59,938 bases of DNA from assembly GCA_029834535.1 (NCBI GenBank), contig JAQMWT010000599.1, forward strand, positions 1-59,938. Direction: 5' to 3'. A program made the position numbers and the translations under genes. Shown in pieces: positions 1 to 11,009 of this stretch (its first letter is position 1; each line of letters starts with the position of its first letter). Under the pieces are notes generated by a model. That model searched no databases, was not told the DNA's origin, and worked only from the letters and a program-made list of their open reading frames with translations. This DNA is from Chrysophaeum taylorii (Eukaryota; Sar; Pelagophyceae; Pelagomonadales; Pelagomonadaceae).

Positions 1-600
1 CTCAATTCTACCGTCGTTCTCACGCCCTGTTTTGGTCGTTGATTAACTTTGTGGCGCACCTTCCTCATTGCATTTCACCATTACCGTGCCTTTTTTTCCT
101 CCGTTTCCGCGCTTTCACTGACGTCAATGAACTTGATCTCACCTCTTACGTTGGTCTTCGCATTACGCGTGATCGCCCTCGGAGAACCAACGGTACTCAG
201 GATCTTGCCCTTATTCTTGGTCGCGATTCTAAAACCCTTCGTCTCTGTGGTTATTCCGACTCCAGCTGGGCCGACGACCCTGATGACCGCCACTCTACAA
301 CTGTTTCTTTGTTTTCTCGTTGCTGGCTCTATGGTAGCCTACTGCTCCCGCTCGCACAAGTTCGTCTCCAATGTCTCACACGGCGCACCCGCCATATTGA
401 CATTCGCTTTTACAGTACCGCCGAATATCATCATCGCAACCACATCATTGATCTCAAGCACATACCCCGCCTTCACAATCTTAGCGACATTTTCACCCGC
501 AGTACGGAAGCTCCTTCCTTCCTCCGGCTTCGCGCTCTTTACCTCACTTCGTGATCTTCGCCCTGATCTCTGCTGTTTTCTTGCCACAATGCCTCTGTGA
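1..600 (+). pseudogene. Ty1/copia pol 3' fragment (RT tail and RNase H)
   Basis: This is the end of a Ty1/copia polyprotein, truncated by the window edge. One frame reads YVGLRITRD (end of RT), then LRLCGYSDSSWADDPDDRHST, the typical copia RNase H start. It ends with TRHIDIRFY and LHNLSDIFTRS, matching the conserved TKHIDI...LADIFTK ending. The middle piece (LVAGSMVAYCSRSHKFVSNVS) is in another frame, so at least one frameshift breaks the gene. The sequence differs clearly from the RNase H of the copia element at 10,200-10,760, so it is probably another copia lineage. No active protein is expected. Confidence 0.8.
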
Positions 601-621
601 CGTCTTCCTCAAAGCTTCTCG

Positions 622-725
622 AGGTCCTCACTTACCCCTTTTGCCTTTTCTTTCTTTTCCAGCACCTGTGTGAGGACCTCACTTCCCCCTTTTTCCTTTT
701 CTTTCTTTTCCAGCACCTGTGTGAG
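622..725. repeat. Two tandem copies of a 51-bp pyrimidine-rich unit
   Basis: Two adjacent 51-bp copies (from 622 and from 673) share TTTCTTTCTTTTCCAGCACC and a CTGTGTGAGGA end, with a few mismatches. They lie between the RNase H stop codon and the LTR-like end at 801, where copia elements have a short 3' non-coding stretch. The 726-800 sequence repeats 'tctcatccccatt' once more. No gene is seen here. Confidence 0.75.
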
Positions 726-800
726 GAAGCTATGACACTTACCCCTGCACCACATCCCCATTATAGTTCTCTCATCCCCATTTCAGTTCTCACACAGGTA

Positions 801-877
801 GTATAGATTGGTTCCGGCACCTGTCGGACTCTGTGTGTCCGGTACAATGTACCGGAACACGACATTATACTTCCCCC
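801..877 (+). repeat. LTR-like copia terminus with palindrome (copy 1)
   Basis: About 75 bp here match 10,819-10,892: both have AGATTGG, a CCGG-rich block, TGTGTCCGGTAC and GGAACACGACAT...ACTTCCCC. Each copy holds a near-perfect palindrome, CCGGTACAATGTACCGG here (839-855). The second copy lies directly after the pol region of the copia element and a GGGGACGG purine tract, which suggests the outer end of an LTR. Similarity fades after the CTTCCCC block, so the full LTR length cannot be set. Confidence 0.6.
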
Positions 878-1099
878 TAATCAATCATCTCGAATTCGTC
901 GTGATCATCAACATATAATATGGTAAGCACGGTGTTCGTTTCGATCGAACGACCTTATGGGCCCCCCATGCTGAGTGTTCGCGAGAGCTACGGGCATCGG
1001 ATCGTTTTTCCGTCCTTCACGAACGTGGTGGTGTTGTTGTTGTTGTTGTACGCGACTTTGCTTACGTGTCGGTAGTTCGCAATTTTTTAATTGCTGGCG

Positions 1100-2576
1100 A
1101 CGACGAACGACTGAGATTTTGTCGCGTTCCGACGTTGAAATCAACAAAGTTGAAGTGTCATATTGATTGATTGCACCAGTTCATCATCGTGGTCACCGTT
1201 TTTCGAGCCTGGCCCTCATCCACTTCGTGTATATCTACGCGACATCATCGTACGTCTTCTTCGAAATACACTCTGCTGCGTATCACTTTTTTTTTTGTCG
1301 GATTGGAAATAGCAGCTCGCACGACGCGTGGACGTGGACTCTTTTACCATGAAGGAGGGGCATCCTGTTTGTGAAATGAATGCCCCCGTTATTAACTCCA
1401 GGCAAGAAGCGAGCCCGTTGCCGTGATGGTTGGCCTGTCTGGAAGCATCGTATGGTCGTCGAGTTTACGGAACAAAACGACGTCGATCATCTGACTCTTC
1501 TTCAAACTCGAGTATGATGATGATGATGATGATGACTCCGTTCATCGTCGTCGTCTGTATCGTCCGGACAATACGGAACTCTCGGAAGCTCGAGAGCAAT
1601 AAAACGCATGCTCAACGCGAGTGGTTTTCGGCAGTTGCATATTTACTGCATGCTTCTTGCCCACATTGTGGCTCGTTGCCAAGTTTGTTGTAAGATCGGT
1701 GAGTTATGGGAACATCTGGAAGGCTCGTTCGAAGGCTTTGGGGCTCGACGTGTGCTTGCTATCAAAAACGCGCTGTATATACAGCATCATGCCCCCAATG
1801 GTTTTGAGGAGCTCGATAAATTCCTCACCGAAGTTGATCATTATGTTCTTCTTCTACGTGATTATGCTGCTGCTGCGCAATTCGACGTGCCTTTCAGTGA
1901 GATCAGAAATTCGGGAATATAAACTCACTCGTGCAAGTTTCGCATATGTAGTCCAAGCTGCTGATGCTTCTGATTCGGATTATCTACGTTCGCTCCGGAA
2001 TTACTTAGATACCCAAGTGAGCAACTATTTGCTTCACCATCCGAACCCGACCACCAACAATACGACGTTATATTCATTCTCTACTGCCTCACCTCCGGAC
2101 ACCAACTATACTCCTCGCGACCGTTCCTACTATCGTGGACGTGACCGCGGCCGTGACCATGATTGTCCCGGCCGAGGTCGCTGGCGAGGCAGAGAACGTC
2201 CGTTTTCGCGTGGACGTGGTGGACGTGATGACAGTTCGCGCCACAACGATCGTCGCCATGATCAACCGCAGTTACTCATTCGGTTTAACCCGCGTGACAC
2301 CCGATTCGATTCCGTCGAATGTGACGACGACTGTCACAACTTAAGGCACTTCGCCGCCGCATGCTGTCCATTCCGTTCCCAACGCCAACACTCTCGTCGT
2401 GACCATCAAAATCATCATGTGTATGGACCATCGCCGTATGGTACGCCACCATGTGCGCCCTTCGTTGCGGTTCCCGCTGCTCAACCTGTTGAGCAGCAAC
2501 CGAATCCTTCGTTCATGATGGTGCGTGCCCAGTGTTCAGAGTCAATGAGTGGGACAACGTTCCCAACAACATGGCT
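1100..2576 (+). pseudogene. Ty1/copia 5' region and gag (outer element), broken
   Basis: This is the 5' region and gag-like part of a degenerate copia element. The start (about 1,100-1,700) has no clear long frame. Around 1,700-1,900 a frame gives ELWEHLEGSFEGFG and NGFEELDKFLTEVDHYVLLL, like the helical gag domain. In another frame (1,621-2,700) comes an Arg/Gly-rich stretch (RGRDRGRD, GRGRWRGRERP) and a degenerate zinc-knuckle-like CDDDCHNLRHFAAACC, followed by a Pro/Gln-rich tail. The two halves need a frameshift to join. The 1,100-2,010 part has a second copy at 47,660-48,183. The gag is cut at 2,581 by a nested copia element and resumes at 6,727. Confidence 0.65.
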
Positions 2577-2581
2577 GGGAT

Positions 2582-2693
2582 CACCAGCCTGTCCCAGTGA
2601 CACGCCACTGACACACCACGCACGCGCCACGTCGCCTGTCCTGACACTAGGTCACATGCCACGTTCACTTCATACACACATGACACTCATGCG
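2582..2693 (+). repeat. Left LTR-like direct repeat of the nested copia
   Basis: It is identical over its whole length to 6,615-6,726. It is preceded by GGGAT at 2,577-2,581, one half of the target duplication. Confidence 0.85.
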
Positions 2694-2699
2694 GTTATG

Positions 2700-5600
2700 A
2701 GGCCCATGTTGTTCGTGTTCTAGCACGACGCTGCCACTTGCGCACGAGTGTCAGGTCGGCCACCGAGCTCAAGGACGCACGGAAGCGCCTGCCGGAAATC
2801 GTCAACCAGCTCCGCACTTTCACCCCCGACGGTGATGCGGTGGAGGACGCGACGCACCTACACCTCGAACAGGACGTCGGACTAAGCCCAGTTCCTGGCT
2901 GACGCCACCGGCTCCATCAGGCTCCCGCCGTTGACGCCCGAAGCCGACCTGTTCCTGCTGCCTCCTGCGCCGCGGCACCGCGGCGGAGGCGCGCATTGTC
3001 GACCGCTGCCAGACTGGTGCCGACGCCACCGCTACGCCAGCGCGCTTCGCCTTCAACAGCAAGACCGAACTCCGCCAGCATCTGCACCATCTGTCCTTCG
3101 TCTCGTTCGGCACGCCTCACCTTTACCTCGCGGCCTTCGAACGTAACATACGGCCCTTGGCGCACTGGGCGACATTCACCGACACGGATCGCATGCTCTA
3201 CTCGAGGGCCTCAAGGGACCCAAAGGGGTGATGACCTGGCGGAGGCCCACCGTCTCTCGCTATTGAGTCCGCCGGGCAGCACCCGTACCATGCCACCCTT
3301 CATGCTGCTTCACCACTGTACTGCCGCAACGCCGATATCGTCGCGGCGCTCTGCGCACGCGCCCGCCAGACCGCCGCGCAACCCGCTGCCCCTGCCTGGC
3401 TGCACCACGCTCAACTACGACTCCGTCCGGACTGGACCCCAGTCCCGTTCTGCAGCAAGTGCCACTGGCTCATCACACCGCCCGCATATGCCCTGCCGAC
3501 ATCACGGGCCTTATGCCGTGAGAATCTGCCGCCTCCCCACCCACACCACCGACAACTGCGCGCAAGACTCCTGGCTGGCAGCCCGGCACGTCCTTCGATC
3601 CGCGCCCTCCGTGTTGGCGACTTTCCGCTCCGGACACCACCCGCCCGCCCGGCCGCGCCGCCCATCCGGCGCCCCGCCGGCCCTGCAGGCACCTGAGCCT
3701 GCGCCGACCGCTGCCGCGGCCGCCCGCCGCACCACCGACGCCTGTCGGACCGGTTAACCACCACGCGCGCGCCTTTATGGCGCGCGGCATCGAGCCACCG
3801 TTGGTCTCTCAGCGCCCTTCACCTGACGTTGACGTTGCTCTTCGTGACCGCCGGGCTTTGCTCGGTCTCTGCCTCGACGGCCGTGTTGCGCTGCCCGCTC
3901 TCCTCCTCGTCCCGGCCTTGCATGCGTCCTCTCGCCACCGTCTCATTCCCGACCCTGTACAGCACCACGGCGCGGGCGCCCGTGCCTGCGGCGCCACCCA
4001 CGACGCTACGGCGGCGGTTCGTCGACCTGCCTGCGACAACCACACGCGGCCCGAGTACAGCACGGTGGTTCTACACGCCACGTGGCTGTCCTGGCTCCCG
4101 GCGGCTTTTTCGACGGTGGACGCCACAGTCGCCGTTGCACACGTCATCGGCAAACGTCACGCTCCAGACTACGGATTTACGGACATCGACGTCACCATCG
4201 CGCCATTACGCCCTCGCTCCCGCGGTTCTTCTCGGTCGCCCAGTTCGACAAGAGCGGGGGCGCTTCATCCGGTCGCGCCCTCGCCTCGAGACGAGCGACG
4301 GCAAGATCATCCCCATCAAGCGAGGACAGCACCATGCTCATCACCCGGCGCACGGGACCGAACCGGCGACGGCCGGCCCTGCGGCCGTCACCGCCGCGGC
4401 CCCCGCCGCCCCCGCACGGGACCGAACCGGCGACGGCCGGCACTGCGGACGTCACCGCCGCGGCCCCGCCCCCGCCGCCGCCGCCGTAGCCGCCGCCGCC
4501 GCTGCCGGTCGCCGGCTGCGCGCGCGCTGTCTATGGCTCGGCTTTCGTCCCTCCTCGTCGCGACCGCGGTCTTGGCCGGCGCTATGGCTGCTGTGTTCGC
4601 GTCGCCGTTGGGCGGCAATGCTGCAGCACCCGAGCGCACGGCCGGTTTACCCGGTCCTCATGCGGGCTCTTGCACAGCACCTGACGCACGGCCGGTCGAC
4701 CCGTACCATGCCGGGCTCTCCGCCTCGACGACGTCAGCGCCCATCGATGCTCGGCCACGCCAGCGCTGATCGCCGGGACGCCCCGCTACCGGGCCCGGGC
4801 TTGTTCGACGACGATCAGGACCCTGCCTTTGGCACGAGACGCCGCCCTCGACCTTCGTCTTCGACTACGGACCCCCGACCCGACGGCCCCCGATCCCTTC
4901 GAGGCTGTGGCCGCCCGGCCGCGCCTGGCTGGACGGCGGCCGTCCTCAAGGAACACGGCGCCTTCTTCCACGAGGCCATCGCGTTGTAGCGCCCGCGACG
5001 TCACCGATGAAGCCGTTGTCGTCGGCTGCATTACCGCCTCGCCGTCGCGCGATGGCAGGCAGAAGGTTCGCTTTGCTACGACGGGGCTCAAGCCAAACGG
5101 ACCGAGACTGCGCATGCGCCCGCCGTCCCGGAGGACCACGATGCGCCTGTACGCGTCACTGCGGTTTCACCTCGCGCCGTCGCCGCTGACAACAATGCCG
5201 TGCTCGTCTTCGGGCCGTCTGCACCGCTACGGCTATGTCGCCTGCGCTGGGGACGCACGGTGCGCCTACCTCCAATCTCCCACTCCTGCCTCATGAGCGC
5301 CGCCACATGCGCCCACCTCACATCGGCACGCTACCGACCTTCCTCTGGACCAACGATACGACCCGGCTCGGTCGCTGTGGCTCACACTCGCCTGTCTACG
5401 ACCAGCCCCATGCGGGCCACTGTGAGGAGACGTTCGTCGAGCACTCGGCCTTCTTGGCTTCCTATCGCTGTACCACCCTGCTTCTTCTACCGCTATGAAC
5501 TACTGGGCCGCCGACGGTACTCATCAGCGTTGTTGCAACATTCCGCTCGCGGGCCAACCGGCCGGTGAAGTACGCGCTTCAGCGACCGTTTTGTCGCGTG

Positions 5601-6484
5601 GACGACGTCGCTCCACATCTGCGGCATCACCTCGATTTTCGTGCCGATGGCTCTGTCTTCGCCCACCAGCACCCGTACGTCGCGCGTCCTCGGTCACCTC
5701 GGCTACGGCGATCACGGTCGGGCCTGCCACCGATGCACCTGGACTTCAACGTCGACCCCCACGTACCCGACAAGACGGCCGACAACGGCGACGTCCGTGC
5801 CGCGCTCGCCATCAACCCACGCGGCGCCTTGGTCTGCTCATGTTCACGCGGGCGACGTTGCCCACCTTCGCGCGCACGGTTCATGTCCTGGCCACCGCCG
5901 CGCCGTGGTCCGAGCGCCACGCTCGGGCCCTCGACCGTGCCCTACGCTGGCTGCGGCTCACCGGCACCTTGGCATCCTGTTTTCTGCTGCCTACCGAGGC
6001 GCCTTCCACCTCTGCTTATGCGAACGAGGTCTGGCTGTGCGTCGCTCGCGGTGCGCACGGCTCTGCCCTCTCGCGCCTCGGTGGTGCCGTTCTCTCCAGG
6101 GGCCTGCGTCTCCGGGCCAGTCGGGCGTCTCTGCGACATGCCACAGCACGCCTGAGATTGCCATCTAGCCCTGTCTCACACTGTCCGTCGACTCTGGCGT
6201 GCGCGCACCATCCAGACCTCAGGGTCCGGCCGCCTCGCACCACGGTGTGTGATAACCAACCGGCACTGAAGATCGTTCGTCGCCGTCTTCTGTCGCCTAA
6301 CTTGCGCCATCTGCGTATCGCCCTCAATTCCCTCATTTGCGCAGTTGATACGTACGACTGTGCCTACAAGTACGTCAAGACTAAGCTCAATTACGCCAAC
6401 GTCTTCGTTTCCAACGAGGACGCTGACCTCTTCGACCGCGATACTGCCTTCCTCACCGGTCATGTCACCCCTGACCTCTCCTAG
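2700..6484 (+). pseudogene. gag-pol of the nested copia, frameshifted
   Basis: The domains follow Ty1/copia order in several frames. About 2,750-3,400 is a gag-like stretch. Around 3,450 is a knuckle-like CSKCHW...ALCREN. At 4,040-4,200 lies a protease-like block whose FSTVDATVAVAHVIGKRH resembles the stretch after the aspartic-protease motif. An RT N-terminal piece at 4,860-5,100 includes DGRQKVRFATTGLKPNG. At 5,620-5,680 HLDFRADGSVFAHQHPYVA marks the RT end. Near 5,830-5,970 are GLLMFTRATLPTFARTVH and ERHARALDRALRWLRLTGTL. RNase H follows to 6,484, with TVCDNQPALKIVRRRLLSP and RHLRIALNS. Integrase is the least visible domain. Several frameshifts make it non-functional as written. Confidence 0.7.
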
Positions 6485-6614
6485 ACTCCTGGAGAGGTCC
6501 TACCTCGCTCTGATCTTGTTCTTTCTTTTTCGCGCCCTTCCACGACGCTTCGCTCCTTTCACGTGCCTCCTGCAGCCCTCTCTTCGCACCTGATCGCTTC
6601 GCTGGATGGGGAGG

Positions 6615-6726
6615 CACCAGCCTGTCCCAGTGACACGCCACTGACACACCACGCACGCGCCACGTCGCCTGTCCTGACACTAGGTCACATGCCACGTTCA
6701 CTTCATACACACATGACACTCATGCG
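6615..6726 (+). repeat. Right LTR-like direct repeat of the nested copia
   Basis: It is identical to 2,582-2,693. It is followed by the second GGGAT at 6,727-6,731 and then by the continuing gag of the outer copia. Confidence 0.85.
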
Positions 6727-9700
6727 GGGATTCCAACGGTTCAACCACCAATGGTTCAACCTTGTCCTCCTCCAACGGGTCAGCAGTTTTATACTTACCC
6801 TCAACGCCCTCAACAGCAAAATCAACGTCCCTTTTCTGCAATTGAGGCTGCTAACCCTTCTTCTCTTTTGATTTAAATGCTCAACCCTCGCCCTGTGATT
6901 ATGACGTTGACGTTGCCACAGTCTGATTTTTCTCCATCAGAGCAACACCTTTTTCGTGAAGCCAACATGCAAGCTGGATGGCGGCAGTTCTGTGACTGTT
7001 GTTCCTGCTCAGTCCATGCTTCATGATCTGTACAATGAATCTACGCCGCTCTTCAGTTTGGGAAGTCCATCTCAGTCTGCAATTACTGGCACCTTGAAAC
7101 TTCTATTGCCAGCGCGTTGGTCTGTCCGGCCGAACCTTGCATCTATTCGTCAGAGTACTGAGATGTTGCTTCTTGAACATCCTCAAGCTCTTTTTGTTCC
7201 AAATGCACCTAGGATTATCATCAGTAAGGCGACGATCAAAGCCCTTTATATATCGTGTCTTCACTGATTCTTCCAGTGACTGCGAGTTTCTCCAGAATCT
7301 TCATACAGGTCATCATCGCATACCCGTCGTGGCTCGCAATCGTGTTGAATATATCTTTGTGTGGATAATGCCAGCTCAGCATCAACATCAAACTTATATG
7401 ACCGATCATGCTATTGCCTCATTTTCTTCAATCGTGCCCGCTGTTGGTCCGCGTCGTGTCGACTCAGATATCCTACACTGTCGCTTCAACCATATCAATT
7501 CACAACATATGCAAATGCTTCCTCGCATTGTGCAGGATGTCGACTTTACCAATGGACCATTATCGACCTTTTGTCCAGGTTGTGCTTTTGGCGATTCAAG
7601 TTTCCCCAACTTCAAGTACGCGCGCACACGCGCTACGCGTCCATTTCAACTAGTACGTGCTGACATTCTTGAATTTCGTACGCGATCGAGGTACGGCAAT
7701 TACGAATATAGTCATGTTTTCTTGTGTGATTGCACTCCGTACGCTCGTCGTGATATGTTAGGGCACAAACGTCAAGCTTCTACTGCTCTCTCTGCCTTCT
7801 TGCAGTCTGTTTCTAGTCCAAAATTACAGAGTTGAGTGCATCTATGTTGATCGGGCTGGCGAGTATGCTGGCGAATGGCAACAAATTTGCAATCAGAACG
7901 GCATTGCCTTGCGTCGTAGAACTCCTGCCCATGTCAAAGGCATGCATATGGACGTGCCGAACGCAAGAACCGCACTGAGTGCGAAAAATTGTCGTGCACT
8001 ACTCACCTTTTTGCGCAGCGACCCATCGAGCTGTGGCCGTGTGCAGTGGCATTTTTCTTGGCTATGTTCGTGACGGCCCAGGTTATTACATCATGGATGC
8101 CGTCACTGACAGGATCTTTACCTCGTGGTCGGGCAATGCTATCTTTGATGAGCGTTTTCCTCTCAGGAGTCCCCTCTCTGACTCAGATATGCGACGTTAA
8201 ACAGATATTTTTGTATATTCGCCTTCTACGACGGTCGCGTCTCGCCCTCCTACAGTGGATGATAATCTGACGGGCGTTGACTTAGCGGCAGCTCCTGTAC
8301 CCCAGCCGCTGATTCAGTTATTGCCACGGTGTCTCATTCTGACGTGGCTTCTTGTGATTCTGTATCTTCAGCCATGGACGTTGAGTCCGTGCAATATGAC
8401 ATTACCGCCACGTCACTATCTGTTGCCAATTTTGCCGCAACTGACGTTGCAAGCAGATCCGGGGGGACGCCTCTGGAATCCACGAGTCAGTTTTTTCTTT
8501 TATGGTACCACTGACTCACCGCACGCCGACGTTAACTTTCCTCAAACGTCCCAAGTGTCACAATTTGATGTCACAATTTGATGACACAAGGCACACACGT
8601 CGTGTTGCCACTCGTGCGGAGCAACGGCAACTTACTGCGCATTATATGCGCTTGCCTTTGTCTTGTCATCAAACGATCATGACTGCCATGACTCCAGCTA
8701 CAAATGTTCTTCGTTCGTTCTGTTATTTCGTTACTGTTGGTTTATGTTTCCTGTCGACCCTTGATGAATCTGACATCAATCAAGTTGATGTCCGCGAAGC
8801 TTTTGGATCCCCTGAACGCGAGTCATGAATCAATGCGATGAATGATGAATATCGCACGCTTGAACGTGTCTTGGTATTTGGGATGTTGTTTGGCTCCCGC
8901 CTGATTTTTTTGTGGCACCGACCAAGTGGCTTTTGAAGAAGAAGTACAAGGAGTCTGGTGAATTTGACAGCAGGTATAAAGCTCGTCTTGTGGTATTAGG
9001 TTATACCCAAGCATATGGTGTCGATTATTTTGCCACTTATTCCCCAGTTGCTACGACAACTAACAGTAAGAGTATTTTTGTGTCGTGTCGCTCATCTCAA
9101 TTGGGAACTTGTCAAACTTGATATATCAAGAATGCGCTAGCTACATTTTCTGAAAACGTTTACGTTTGGCCCCCCGCAGAGGGATTTCCTATTCAACAAC
9201 CACCATCGGGCTATCACGGGCTATCACGTTTTGAAACTCAAACGATCATAGTATGGTACTCATCAAGCTAGTCGTAGCTGGAATATCCTCCTTCATAAGC
9301 GGTTTTGTGGCAACTCACGCTGATCGCTGCTTATATTTGTTTTACGTTCAAATGCAGGTTGTTATCATGTTGATTGTGATTGTAGATGATATGCTAGTGT
9401 CTTTTTTATAGAGCTAACTCTCATCATTCATTACCAGCGTCTTGCTGTGTTCCTTCGGACACGTGTTCATTCACCTCCTTCTGATGTTAAAGAACTGCGT
9501 TCCGCTTTTAGTACCGTTGCATGGTTTCTCCAGGCTTTGTTGGCTTTCAGGACACAGACGAACGAGCCAAGAAGCTTTGTTGTATGAAATTCCCGCCTTG
9601 CTGAGATCGCCTGGCTGACGCGTACACTTGGGTAGGTTTGTGGGGTATGGTGCCTGACGGGCGGAGATAAGTACGCGGGACCTAGTCGGGGTCATCGCCG

Positions 9701-10760
9701 AGTCGTGGGGCAGGCGAAGAGAGGACCAAGGGCCCCGCCTTGGTAGGTCGTACGCATGCTGCCGCCGGACGTATGAGTTGTTTATTGTACACTACAATCC
9801 ACATTTCCTTCGACGCGAGAACATCGTGGCTTCTCCTTTAACTACTTTATTGGTTTTGAGATCTTTCGCAACCGCCAAACGCGCACGATTCAATTACGCC
9901 AGACCAAAGCTATCAATGATCTGCTTAAGGTTGCGCGCCTGGGCCCTTCTCAAGTCGCTTCAACAACACCAGGACAGCCAGGTGTTCATCTGTTAGCTGA
10001 TTCTTCTCCGCAAATAAACTCTCCGGAATGGCATTATATGCAGCGCTTACCTTCTTATCGAGGCACTGTTGGTTAGTTTTACTGTTCATCGCTATTATGA
10101 CGAGACCTGATTTTGTTTTGGTTTCAAGTCGTTCGAGCTTTTTGCCGTTTTGGTAATAATCCCTGGTCGCAAGCATTGGACATATGTTCGTCATATTCTG
10201 AAGTATCTGCACGGCTCACGCCACTTGTGTTTGACTATTGATGGCTCCAAATGGATGGCAACAATTTAATATCTAGTGTGTGACGCCGATTGGGCTTCAA
10301 ATCCTGATTCACGCCGCCGCTCTGTACCTGGATATGTTTACGTGCTGTGTGGCTGTGCTATCGCTCTTGGTGCTCTTCTGTGCAACATCTGGTCGCTCGT
10401 TCTTCTAGTTTCGAATCTGAGCTGAGTATTTTCCTTTTTGGCTGCACTGCATATCTGCTATGGCTTCGCCGCCGCTTGTTGACTATTTTCGGTTTACAAA
10501 CGGATCCCGTGCCCTTAAACATGGACAACAAAACTGTGGTTTCATCGCATGCAAGAGAGTTCGCTCTCACCAAACACACTCGCCATATTATTATCAAAGG
10601 ATACGCTGCTTTTTCTGCAACTGACATGCTTAATACATAATGCTGGTATCATCGCTCCTGTCAACTCGAACTTGAATACCTCCGATTGCGCCTTACCAAG
10701 TCGAGCGAGCAAGCATGAGATATTTTTGTTAGGCAGCGTGCCATTCTCTTGAATCTTCCT
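6727..10760 (+). pseudogene. Outer Ty1/copia: gag tail, protease, integrase, RT, RNase H (degenerate)
   Basis: The outer gag resumes at 6,727 as a Pro/Gln-rich tail (GQQFYTYPQRPQQQNQRPF). A protease-like stretch (LDGGSSVTVVPAQSML) follows at 6,970-7,020. GAG-pre-integrase and the start of integrase lie in one frame at 7,400-7,830: DILHCRFNHINSQHM, CPGCAFGDSSFPNFK, LVRADILEF. The core continues frameshifted (VDRAGEYAGEWQQIC, 7,845-7,890). RT appears at 8,780-9,390 (EAFGSPERES, APTKWLLKKKYKESGEFDSR, RYKARLVVLGYTQ). RT end and RNase H follow at 9,880-10,640 (IRLRQTKAINDLLKVARLG, CDADWASNP, KHTRHIIIKGY). Many stops and frameshifts are present, and an unrelated ~190-bp insert lies at about 9,590-9,780. 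Confidence 0.8.
9590..9780. repeat. Short insert in copia RT sharing blocks with 16,905-16,990
   Basis: The copia RT homology is interrupted here. Read on the minus strand, the insert has ACGTCCGGCGGCAGCATGCG and CTCGGCGATGACCCCG blocks also found on the plus strand at 16,905-16,970. The two copies therefore belong to one small dispersed repeat family. No coding potential or clear inverted termini were seen, and the edges are approximate. Confidence 0.45.
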
Positions 10761-10818
10761 GCGCTGACATTCAGACACCTACGCCTGCTGCTCCTGCTCC
10801 TTAAACTTTAGGGGACGG

Positions 10819-10892
10819 TGTTGGTAGATTGGCTCCGGTACCTCGGACTGTGTGTCCGGTACCATGTACCGGAACACGACATAACTTCCCCC
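10819..10892 (+). repeat. LTR-like copia terminus with palindrome (copy 2)
   Basis: This is the second copy of the 801-877 block. It starts TGTTGGTAGATTGG directly after a GGGGACGG purine tract, the expected position of a 3' LTR next to a polypurine tract. It contains the perfect palindrome CCGGTAC-CAT-GTACCGG (10,856-10,872). Confidence 0.6.
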
Positions 10893-11009
10893 CAAACCTG
10901 CTCAATCGTATCATTCCATCAACGCTTGAAACCCAATAATAATTATTTGGTGTTTTGTGTATTAGTTTCGAGATAGGGTTTGGAATGTACCTCTTGAGGT
11001 CACGAAAAA

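Larger units (their letters stand above)
2582..6726 (+). mobile_element. Nested Ty1/copia element inserted in the gag of an older copia
   Basis: A 4,145-bp element is bounded by two identical ~112-bp direct repeats (2,582-2,693 and 6,615-6,726). GGGAT lies immediately before the left repeat (2,577-2,581) and again after the right one (6,727-6,731): a 5-bp target duplication, the size usual for LTR elements. Removing the insert rejoins the outer gag frame (NNMAGIPTVQPP). The interior is much more GC-rich than the outer element and encodes a copia-order pol. The repeats start CACCAG and end ATGCG instead of TG...CA, and are very short for LTRs. Confidence 0.85.

Noticed and set aside
3000..3790. 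Minus-strand ORFs (for example 3,411-3,764) with Gly/Arg-rich translation
   Set aside because: They are shadows of the GC-rich nested copia gag-pol on the plus strand.
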